In this document: in pieces, positions 10,234-17,397 of the stretch
Position numbering within the stretch: position 1 is the stretch's first letter
Layout: each line of letters opens with the position of its first letter
Assembly: GCF_014211915.1 (NCBI RefSeq)
Contig: NZ_CP060039.1
Span: 3,443,574-3,507,573 of the forward strand
Direction: 5' to 3'
DNA length: 64,000 nucleotides
From: Burkholderia cenocepacia
GTDB lineage: Bacteria; Pseudomonadota; Gammaproteobacteria; Burkholderiales; Burkholderiaceae
The notes under the pieces: model-generated
What the model was told of the DNA's origin: nothing
The model's input: the letters and a program-made list of their open reading frames with translations, nothing else
Databases searched by the model: none
Made by a program: the position numbers and the translations under genes

Positions 10234-11157
10234 ATGTCAATGGCCGACCGCGACGGCAAGATCTGGATGGACGGCAAGCTGATCGACTGGCGCGACGCCA
10301 AGATCCACGTCCTGACCCACACGCTGCATTACGGCATGGGCGTCTTCGAGGGCGTGCGCGCGTACAAGACGGCCGACGGCGGCACCGCGATCTTCCGCCT
10401 GCGCGAGCACACCAAACGTCTGCTGAATTCCGCGAAGATCTTCCAGATGGACGTGCCGTTCGACCGCGAAACGCTCGAAGCCGCGCAACTCGCGGTCGTG
10501 CGCGAGAATCGGCTCGAGTCGTGCTACCTGCGCCCGATCATCTGGGTCGGCTCGGAAAAGCTCGGCGTGGCCGCGAAGGGCAACACGATCCACGTCGCGA
10601 TCGCCGCATGGCCGTGGGGCGCGTACCTCGGCGAGGACGGCCTCGCGAAGGGCATCCGCGTGAAGACGTCGTCGTTCACGCGCCACCACGTGAACGTGTC
10701 GATGGTGCGCGCGAAGGCGTCGGGCTGGTACGTGAACTCTATCCTGGCGAACCAGGAAGCGACGGCCGACGGCTACGACGAGGCGCTGCTGCTCGACGTC
10801 GACGGCTACGTGTCGGAAGGCTCCGGCGAGAACTTCTTCCTCGTGAACAACGGCAAGCTGTACACGCCCGACCTGTCGTCGTGCCTCGACGGCATCACGC
10901 GCGACACGGTCATCACGCTCGCGAAGGACGCCGGCATCGAGGTCATCGAGAAGCGCATCACGCGCGACGAGGTCTACACGGCCGATGAAGCGTTCTTCAC
11001 CGGCACGGCCGCCGAAGTCACGCCGATCCGCGAACTCGACAACCGCACGATCGGCAGCGGCGCGCGCGGCCCCGTCACGGAAAAGCTCCAGTCGGCGTTT
11101 TTCGATATCGTGTCGGGCAAGAACGCGAAGTACGCGCACTGGCTGACGAAGGTCTGA
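10234..11157 (+). CDS. ilvE: Branched-chain amino acid aminotransferase
   Basis: This fold-type IV PLP enzyme (307 aa) interconverts leucine, isoleucine and valine with their 2-oxo acids, using glutamate/2-oxoglutarate. HTLHYGMGVFEGVRAY (about residues 29-44), the cofactor lysine in RAKASGWYVNS (about residue 160), DEALLLDVDGYVSEGSGENFF and FFTGTAAEVTPI are diagnostic. The start has a CCAGGAGAATCGT ribosome-binding site. It is divergent from azlCD with a 207-bp shared upstream region, so amino acid synthesis and export genes sit back to back. Confidence 0.97.
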   Translation: MSMADRDGKIWMDGKLIDWRDAKIHVLTHTLHYGMGVFEGVRAYKTADGGTAIFRLREHTKRLLNSAKIFQMDVPFDRETLEAAQLAVVRENRLESCYLRPIIWVGSEKLGVAAKGNTIHVAIAAWPWGAYLGEDGLAKGIRVKTSSFTRHHVNVSMVRAKASGWYVNSILANQEATADGYDEALLLDVDGYVSEGSGENFFLVNNGKLYTPDLSSCLDGITRDTVITLAKDAGIEVIEKRITRDEVYTADEAFFTGTAAEVTPIRELDNRTIGSGARGPVTEKLQSAFFDIVSGKNAKYAHWLTKV

Positions 11158-11206
11158 GCGCGCCGCGCCCCGACCGCCCCACACAAGAGTGATAAGAGAA
11201 AGTCTC

Positions 11207-11401
11207 ATGAGTGAAATCAAGGAAATGCCGCTCGTCGAGCTGACGGCCAAGGATCTTCCCGCCTATTGCCCGAACCCGGCCATGACGCGCTGGAATGCCC
11301 ACCCGCGCGTCTTCATCGACGTGTCGCACGGCGAGGCGCGCTGCCCGTACTGCGGCACGCGCTACAAGCTGCGCGACGGCGAGGTCGTCAAGGGCCACTG
11401 A
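11207..11401 (+). CDS. Small zinc-finger protein (CHCC type)
   Basis: This 64-residue protein begins MSEIKEMPLVELTAKDLP. Its probable zinc ligands are the Cys of YCPNP, the His of NAHPRVF and the pair CPYCGTRY near residues 46-49, the pattern of the zf-CHCC family related to the small zinc subunit of complex I. It starts 49 bp after ilvE and ends 140 bp before waaF. Similar small proteins commonly follow ilvE in betaproteobacteria. The biochemical role is not known. Confidence 0.85.
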   Translation: MSEIKEMPLVELTAKDLPAYCPNPAMTRWNAHPRVFIDVSHGEARCPYCGTRYKLRDGEVVKGH

Positions 11402-11541
11402 GCCCCGGCGGCCGGGCCTGAAGGCCCACCGTCCCGCAAGGCGGCGCAGCCGGGAGTCCGGCGCGCCGCCCGTCTCCATTCTGGCAACCCGAACGCGGCG
11501 CCCGAGCGCCGTGCTTCATTACGACATCGGAAGTCGACCTG

Positions 11542-12579
11542 ATGCGTCGAGCGCTGGTTATCGCACCGAACTGGATCGGTGACGCATTGATGGCGCAGCC
11601 GCTTTTTGCGCTGCTGAAGAAACTCCATCCCCGCATCGCGATCGATGCCGTCGCACCCTCGTGGGTCGCGCCCGTGCTCGAGCGGATGCCCGAGATCCAC
11701 GATGTCTACGCGACCGATCTCGCGCACGGCAAGCTGCAGCTGCTGCGCCGCTGGCAGCTCGCGAGCGACCTGCGCGACGTCGGCTACGACGCCGCGTACG
11801 TGCTGCCGAACTCGCTGAAGTCCGCGGTGATCCCGTGGCTCGCGAACATCCCGCTGCGGATCGGCTACACGGGCGAGCACCGCTACGGGCTGTTGAACGT
11901 GCGGCACGCGAACCCCGACAAGTCGGGCGAGCGGCCGCCGATGACGACCCACTACGCGGCGCTTGCGTACGCGCCGGGCGCGAAGCTGCCCGAGTCGATG
12001 AAGACGCTGCCCGCCCCGCGCCTGGACGCCGACCTGAACGAGACGGCGCGGGTATCCGCGCGTTTCAATCTCGATACGCGCAAGCCGCTCGTCGTGTTCT
12101 GCCCCGGCGCCGAATACGGCCCGGCCAAGCGCTGGCCGCCCGAGCACTTCGCGACGCTCGCGACCATCGTCCACCAGTCGTTCCCGTATACGCAGATCGT
12201 CGCGCTCGGCTCGCAGAAGGATGCCGCGGCCGCGCAGGCGATCGCCGACCACGCGCCGAACGTGCGCAACCTGTGCGGACAGACGTCGTTGTCCGAGGCA
12301 TGCGCGCTGATCGCGCGCGCGAACGCGGTCGTCACCAACGATTCGGGGCTGATGCACGTCGCCGCCGCGTTGCGCCGGCCGCTCGTCGCGCTGTACGGAT
12401 CGACCGATCCGCGCCACACCCCTCCGCTGTCGGACCTGGCGAAGGTACAATGGCTGCATCTCGAATGCAGTCCCTGCTTCGAACGCGAGTGCCCGCTCGG
12501 CCACCTGAAGTGCCTGCGCGAACTCGGTCCGGAGCAGGTATTCGGCGATTTGCGCGGCATGCTCGTCGGGCAGCGCTGA
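11542..12579 (+). CDS. waaF: ADP-heptose:LPS heptosyltransferase II (glycosyltransferase family 9)
   Basis: WaaF (345 aa) adds the second L-glycero-D-manno-heptose to the inner core of lipopolysaccharide at the cytoplasmic face of the inner membrane. Family features are the N-terminal APNWIGDALMAQPLF, NSLKSAVIPWLANIPLRIGY, the donor-site CPGAEYGPAKRWP, VVTNDSGLMHVAAAL and YGSTDPRHTPP. The C-terminal CSPCFERECPLGHLKC cysteine cluster is typical of the waaF subfamily. It is preceded by a 140-bp spacer containing its promoter. Confidence 0.93.
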   Translation: MRRALVIAPNWIGDALMAQPLFALLKKLHPRIAIDAVAPSWVAPVLERMPEIHDVYATDLAHGKLQLLRRWQLASDLRDVGYDAAYVLPNSLKSAVIPWLANIPLRIGYTGEHRYGLLNVRHANPDKSGERPPMTTHYAALAYAPGAKLPESMKTLPAPRLDADLNETARVSARFNLDTRKPLVVFCPGAEYGPAKRWPPEHFATLATIVHQSFPYTQIVALGSQKDAAAAQAIADHAPNVRNLCGQTSLSEACALIARANAVVTNDSGLMHVAAALRRPLVALYGSTDPRHTPPLSDLAKVQWLHLECSPCFERECPLGHLKCLRELGPEQVFGDLRGMLVGQR

Positions 12580-12694
12580 CCCTGACCGGCAGCGTCGCAC
12601 GGCGCGCCGGGCAATCCGATTCACCGGTGTGCGGCGGCTCGATCCGGGCCGCCGTGCTGAATACGGCGCGCGATGCGCGCGAGAGACCACCCCG

Positions 12695-13141
12695 ATGCCA
12701 CGTTTTGCCCGCCTCTTCGAAGCCGCTGCCGATACGCTGAACGCCTACTACCAGGCCGTCGCGGATGCCAATCTCGACGCGCTGCTGGCGTTGTGGATCG
12801 ACGAGGATTTCGCCAGCTGCGTATGGGCGGACGGCGAGCATCTGCACGGCCTCGACCAGATCCGCGGCGGGCTCGCCAACCGGCTCGCGACACGCCCGGT
12901 CACGATCGAGCCGCTCGACATCCGCGTGTACGACAGCCTCGGCACGGTCGTCTATACGATCGCCGAAGCGCATCAGCAGGCCGACCTGACGGCCGAACCC
13001 GACATGGTTTTCGCGACGTACGTGATGATCCACGAACGCGGCGAATGGCGCATCGCGCACATCCACGCGAGCCCGATTCCTGAACAGGCGGCCGGACAAT
13101 TCGCCGCGAAGATCCGTCACGGGCAGGGTCCGCTGCACTGA
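12695..13141 (+). CDS. SnoaL/NTF2-like fold protein (ketosteroid isomerase-like)
   Basis: This 148-residue protein has the conserved early segment ADTLNAYYQAVADANLDALLALW, FASCVWADGEHLHGLDQIR and a final strand pattern EWRIAHIHASPIPE. This is the common layout of SnoaL-like/NTF2 fold proteins in which an alpha+beta cone binds a small hydrophobic ligand. No catalytic residues can be assigned, so the reaction is unknown. It lies between waaF and an alpha/beta hydrolase on the same strand with short spacers, possibly one transcript. Confidence 0.75.
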   Translation: MPRFARLFEAAADTLNAYYQAVADANLDALLALWIDEDFASCVWADGEHLHGLDQIRGGLANRLATRPVTIEPLDIRVYDSLGTVVYTIAEAHQQADLTAEPDMVFATYVMIHERGEWRIAHIHASPIPEQAAGQFAAKIRHGQGPLH

Positions 13142-13174
13142 CGAAGAACGAAGCAACGCATTAGCGGGGCGATC

Positions 13175-14212
13175 ATGAGTACGGCTTCTCCGCCCACCTC
13201 GCCGCTGACCGGGGCTCCGGCCCCCGACGACGATTCATTGCGCTATCGCGCACCGCGCTGGCTGCCCAACAGCCATGTGCAAACCATCGTGCCCGCGCTG
13301 TTCGCGCGGCGTCCGGTCGTCGCTTACCGACGAGAGCGATGGGAAACGCCCGACCACGACTTCATCGATCTCGACTGGGTCGCGCACCTCGACAGCGCGG
13401 CCCCGGCGCCCGACGCGCCGCTGTTCGTGCTGTTCCACGGCCTCGAAGGCAGCTCCGGCTCGCACTACGCGCTCGCGATGATGGCCACCGCGCGCGCGAA
13501 CGGGTGGCACGCCGTCGTCCCGCACTTCCGCAGTTGCAGCGGCGAGATCAACCGCCAGCCGCGCTTCTACCATCTCGCCGACAGCGCCGAGGTCGACTGG
13601 ATCCTGCACCGGCTCGCCGCGCAGCATCGCGGGCCGTTGGTCGTCGCCGGCGTATCGCTCGGCGGCAACGTGCTGCTGCGCTGGCTCGGCGAGCATCGCA
13701 GCGACACGTCGATCGTGCGCGCCGCCGCCGCGATCTCGACGCCGATCGACGTGCACGCGGGCGGCCGCGCGTTGTCGCAAGGGTTCGCGATGGTCTACAC
13801 GCGCAGCTTCCTGAAGACGCTCAAGCGCAAGGCGCTCGCGAAGCTCGACCAGTATCCGGGGCTGTTCGACCGCGAAGCGATGCTGCAGGCCGTGACGATG
13901 CGCGACTTCGACGAGGTCGTGACCGCGCCACTGCACGGTTTTGCGAACGCGGACGACTACTGGACAAAGGCGACCACGCGGCCGCTGCTGCCTGCGATCG
14001 ACGTGCCGACGCTGATCCTCAACGCCCGCAACGACCCGTTCCTGCCCGAATCGGCGCTGCCGGGCCCGGCCGACGTGTCGCCGGCCGTCGAGCTCGACCA
14101 GCCCGCGCACGGCGGCCACGCGGGCTTCATGACCGGGCCGTTCCCCGGCCGCCTCGACTGGCTGTCGGCGCGGGTGTTCGGCTATTGCTCGAAATTCGTC
14201 GACCATGGATGA
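13175..14212 (+). CDS. YheT-type alpha/beta-fold hydrolase
   Basis: The protein (345 aa) has an N-terminal PRWLPNSHVQTIVPALFAR block characteristic of the YheT/UPF0017 subfamily, the oxyanion region FHGLEGSSGSHYA, and the nucleophile elbow GVSLGG with Ser near residue 160. A late Asp (NARNDPFLPE) and His (PAHGGHAGF) complete a plausible catalytic triad. The natural substrate is not known; relatives act on lipid-like esters. Its stop overlaps the start of the next gene by 8 bp, so the two are probably co-translated. Confidence 0.88.
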   Translation: MSTASPPTSPLTGAPAPDDDSLRYRAPRWLPNSHVQTIVPALFARRPVVAYRRERWETPDHDFIDLDWVAHLDSAAPAPDAPLFVLFHGLEGSSGSHYALAMMATARANGWHAVVPHFRSCSGEINRQPRFYHLADSAEVDWILHRLAAQHRGPLVVAGVSLGGNVLLRWLGEHRSDTSIVRAAAAISTPIDVHAGGRALSQGFAMVYTRSFLKTLKRKALAKLDQYPGLFDREAMLQAVTMRDFDEVVTAPLHGFANADDYWTKATTRPLLPAIDVPTLILNARNDPFLPESALPGPADVSPAVELDQPAHGGHAGFMTGPFPGRLDWLSARVFGYCSKFVDHG

Positions 14213-14792
14213 CATCGTCAGGCAGGCGCTCGCCAAATGGCCGAACGTGCCGGATTGCACCGGCTGGCTGCTGCTCGACCGGCGCGGCACATGGCGGCTG
14301 CGCGACGACGCCGCACAGGCGGCCGGCGAGCTCGGCTCGCCGATCCGGCATGAGGCGCTGAACGCGTTCATCGGCCGCAACTACGCATGCGACGCGCAAG
14401 GCCGGTGGTTCTTCCAGAACGGGCCGCAGCGCGTGTACGTCGAGCTCGCCTATACGCCGTGGGTCGTGCGGCTCGCCGAACGTGACGGACAGCTTGCGCT
14501 CACCGACCAGACCGGCGCCCCGTTCGAACCGGAGGCCGCCTGGCTCGACGACGGCGGCGGCGTGCTGTTTCGCGAGGCCGGCACGCCTGCGCGCATCGCG
14601 GCGCTGCACGATCACGACCTCGGGCTGTTCGCCGATCACGCGGATTTCGATGCCGAGCCGCCCGTGCTGCGCTGGCGCGACGGCCGCACGCTGTCGCTCG
14701 GCAGTATCGCGTGCGCCGACGTGCCGGGCCGGTTCGGCTACGTCGCCAGCCCGGCGCGCCACGCACGCGACGCGGCCGACAGCGGCCACTGA
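14205..14792 (+). CDS. Conserved hypothetical protein following the YheT hydrolase
   Basis: This 195-residue soluble protein has no signal peptide or membrane segment. It opens MDDIVRQALAKWPNVP and contains aromatic-rich patches (CTGWLLLD, RWFFQN, YVELAYTPWVVRL). Because the ATG lies inside the upstream gene, expression is likely coupled to the hydrolase. I recognise it as a conserved uncharacterised betaproteobacterial protein type but cannot attach a function. Codon use matches its neighbours. Confidence 0.7.
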   Translation: MDDIVRQALAKWPNVPDCTGWLLLDRRGTWRLRDDAAQAAGELGSPIRHEALNAFIGRNYACDAQGRWFFQNGPQRVYVELAYTPWVVRLAERDGQLALTDQTGAPFEPEAAWLDDGGGVLFREAGTPARIAALHDHDLGLFADHADFDAEPPVLRWRDGRTLSLGSIACADVPGRFGYVASPARHARDAADSGH

Positions 14793-14831
14793 CCCGCCGC
14801 GGCGACGGCCGCGTTCGCCGCGCGCCGGCCG

Positions 14832-16526
14832 CTACCCGCGGCCGTTCTTTTCGTCGTCGCGCTCTTCCTTGTAGCGCGCCTCGAATTCCAGCAGCCGCGC
14901 GCCGATGATCGACTGCTCGTAGAACGACACGTCCTTCGCGTCGCGCGCCTCCTTCAGTTGCCGGATCGCCGACGGCCATGCACCGTCGAGCGCCAGCTTC
15001 TCCGCCAGCGCCCGGCGCCGCGCGAGCACGTCGCCCTTGCCGTCGCTCGACTTCGCGAGGTAATCCCACCAGTCCGGCTGTTCGGGGTCGGCCTTCGCCT
15101 GCGCCCGTGCGAGGGTTTGCGCTTCGGCGAAGCGACGCGCGGCGATCAGCGCCTGCAGGTGCGCGACGATCGCCGCGTGCGACGCCGGCCAGCGCCGCTG
15201 CGCGAGCGCCGAGAGCCGCACCGCGTCGTCGGTCCGGCCCGCGCGGCGGGCGATGTCGGCGGCCAGCACGTCGAGGCTCGGCGAGCTGGTCGCGGGGTCG
15301 TCCTCGCGCCGCTCGCGCGCATCGAATGCGGCGCGGGCCGACGCGAGCGCGTTGTCGGCCGCGTCGTACTGGCCGAGCAGCGTATTCGCGAGCGCGATGC
15401 CGTACCAGTTCGCCGCGACGTTCGGCGCCGTGTGATCGTCGATTTCGAGCTGCATCCGGCGCGCCTCGGCCGCGATGTCGGTCGGCGCCCGGTTCTGCAG
15501 GACGCGCAGCCGTGCCCGCACGAACCCGTATTCGGCCGACTGGCGCGGCTGCCGGTACGGCGCGCGGCGCGCGCGATCCTCCATGTCGGCAATCCGCTCG
15601 CCGGTCAGCGGGTGCGTGCGCGCATAGGCCGGCACGCCCGCATCGCCCATCGACGCGCGGTCGAGCCGCTCGAAGAAGCCGGGCATTCCGTACGGGTCGT
15701 AGCCGGCCCCCGCGAGCAGCTGGAAGCCGACGCGATCGGCCTCGCGCTCGGCCGACCGCGAGAAGCGCAGCTGGTTGTCGACCGCATACGCCTGTCCGCC
15801 CATCGCGATCGCGCTGCCGAGATCGCCGCTGCGCGCGAGCACGCCGGCCAGCACGCCGAGCAGCATCGTCGCGAGCGCCGTGTAGCCGGTCTTCTCGCTC
15901 GCGCCGATCATCCGCGCGATGTGCCGCTGCAGCACGTGGCCCATCTCGTGGCCAACCACCGATGCGAGCTCCGACTCCGTCTGCGTCGTGACCACCAGCC
16001 CGCTGTTGATCCCGATGAACCCGCCCGGCATCGAGAACGCGTTGATCTGCGGATCGCGCACCGGGAACAGGTCGAAGTCGGGCGTGTAGCCGCCGATGTA
16101 GCGCGCCGCCGCCGCGGCCGCGAGCCGCGCCGCCATCGCGTTCAGGTAGTCGCGCACCAGCCAGTCGTCGAGATAGTCGGGATCGCGCCGCACCTCGCGC
16201 ATCACGCGCTCGCCGAGCCGGCGCTCGGCGCGCGGCGTCAGCGAACCGCCGGAGCCGTCGCCGAGATCGGGCAGCTCCAGCGCCCGCAGCGGCGCGCGCA
16301 GGCTCGCGACCGGCGCCGACGCACCGGCCGCGCCCGAGAACCGGCTCTCCGCGCCGCCGTACGTGCCGAATACGCCGGTCGCGATGCCGGACGGCACGGT
16401 GGAAATCGACGTCGGGCCGCCGGCCGCCGGCTCGAGCGGCGGCGCGGATGCGCTCTGCGCATGACCGCCCGGCGGCAGCGCGAGCGCCGCCGACAGCGAC
16501 ACGGCAAGCAACTGTTTGACACGCAT
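14832..16526 (-). CDS. BepA-like periplasmic M48 zinc metalloprotease with TPR region
   Basis: This 564-residue precursor has a signal peptide (MRVKQLLAVSLSAALALPPGGHA). The M48 catalytic domain has HEMGH at residues 193-197 and a downstream glutamate ligand region SAEREADRVGF. A long helical, Ala-rich C-terminal part (about 330-564) fits the tetratricopeptide repeats of BepA/YfgC. BepA degrades misfolded outer-membrane proteins and helps LptD assembly in the periplasm. IGASEKTGYTALATMLLGVLAGVL could be a short membrane-facing helix. The gene is divergent from moaC and convergent with the preceding gene. Confidence 0.87.
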   Translation of the reverse strand: MRVKQLLAVSLSAALALPPGGHAQSASAPPLEPAAGGPTSISTVPSGIATGVFGTYGGAESRFSGAAGASAPVASLRAPLRALELPDLGDGSGGSLTPRAERRLGERVMREVRRDPDYLDDWLVRDYLNAMAARLAAAAAARYIGGYTPDFDLFPVRDPQINAFSMPGGFIGINSGLVVTTQTESELASVVGHEMGHVLQRHIARMIGASEKTGYTALATMLLGVLAGVLARSGDLGSAIAMGGQAYAVDNQLRFSRSAEREADRVGFQLLAGAGYDPYGMPGFFERLDRASMGDAGVPAYARTHPLTGERIADMEDRARRAPYRQPRQSAEYGFVRARLRVLQNRAPTDIAAEARRMQLEIDDHTAPNVAANWYGIALANTLLGQYDAADNALASARAAFDARERREDDPATSSPSLDVLAADIARRAGRTDDAVRLSALAQRRWPASHAAIVAHLQALIAARRFAEAQTLARAQAKADPEQPDWWDYLAKSSDGKGDVLARRRALAEKLALDGAWPSAIRQLKEARDAKDVSFYEQSIIGARLLEFEARYKEERDDEKNGRG

Positions 16527-16795
16527 GGCAGGATGAAAACGACGCCGTCCCGCGCGCGCGGCGCGCATCGCGGCGTTTGGTCTGAATATTCGGGTCATTG
16601 TACCGGCGCCGCGACGACTGTCCCGTGCCGCGCAAGCGTCATCTGCGCCTCCGGCAACGCGAACGCCGCTGCTATGATAAGCGCCCGTTGCGAGGTTGGA
16701 TCGGTTCGTCGCGCCGGTACGGGATGCGGTGCCCGACCGGTCGCGCAGCAGGATCGAGGGACCTGCGCGCACACGCCGTTCCACTAGAGGAAGAC

Positions 16796-17284
16796 ATGTC
16801 AGGACTCACCCATTTCGATGCCGCCGGCCACGCCCATATGGTCGACGTCGGCGACAAGCAGGAAACCCGGCGCATCGCGATCGCGCGGGGCACGATCCGG
16901 ATGTTGCCGGCCACGTTCGCGCTGATCCGCGACGGCAAGGCCAGGAAAGGCGACGTGCTCGGCGTCGCGCGCATCGCGGCGATCCAGGGCGCCAAACGCA
17001 CGGCCGACCTGATTCCGCTGTGCCACCCGCTCGCGCTCACGCGCGTGGCCGTCGAGTTCGAACTCGACGACGCGCTGCCGGGCGTGCATTGCGTCGTGCA
17101 GGTCGAGACGTTCGGGCGGACCGGCGTCGAGATGGAAGCGCTGACGGCCGTCCAGGTCGGGCTGCTGACCGTCTACGACATGTGCAAGGCGGTCGATCGC
17201 GGGATGGTGATCACCGACGTGAGCGTGCGGGAGAAGCGCGGCGGGAAGTCGGGGGACTGGAAGGCGGAAGACGCCGCGGGGTGA
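16796..17284 (+). CDS. moaC: Cyclic pyranopterin monophosphate synthase
   Basis: MoaC (162 aa) makes cyclic pyranopterin monophosphate in the first stage of molybdenum cofactor synthesis, acting after MoaA. Diagnostic segments are [27 protein letters not shown] (active site around residues 75-84), [15 protein letters not shown] and [12 protein letters not shown] good AGAGGAAG ribosome-binding site precedes the ATG at 16796. The region 16527-16795 carries divergent promoters for it and the M48 protease. No other moa gene is in view. Confidence 0.96.
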   Translation: MSGLTHFDAAGHAHMVDVGDKQETRRIAIARGTIRMLPATFALIRDGKARKGDVLGVARIAAIQGAKRTADLIPLCHPLALTRVAVEFELDDALPGVHCVVQVETFGRTGVEMEALTAVQVGLLTVYDMCKAVDRGMVITDVSVREKRGGKSGDWKAEDAAG

Positions 17285-17313
17285 ATACCGGGGCACCACC
17301 GGCCCGCCAATTC

Positions 17314-17333
17314 GAGATAAACCGTTTTATCTC
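17314..17333. promoter_or_regulatory. Inverted repeat upstream of vgrG
   Basis: gagataaa (17314-17321) and tttatctc (17326-17333) form a perfect 8-bp inverted repeat with a 4-nt loop. This A+T-rich patch lies 65 bp before vgrG in otherwise GC-rich DNA. No T run follows, so it looks more like an operator or processing hairpin than a terminator for moaC. Its role is inferred only. Confidence 0.45.
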
Positions 17334-17397
17334 ATACAATTACCGGATTCCGCACGAGAGAGCGTGCGAACCAGCACAACAAAAGCGAGCACTGGTG

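Noticed and set aside
16696..17397. In-frame upstream extension of vgrG across moaC
   Set aside because: The extension overlaps conserved moaC in another frame and is Arg-rich; the VgrG family begins around the ATG at 17398.
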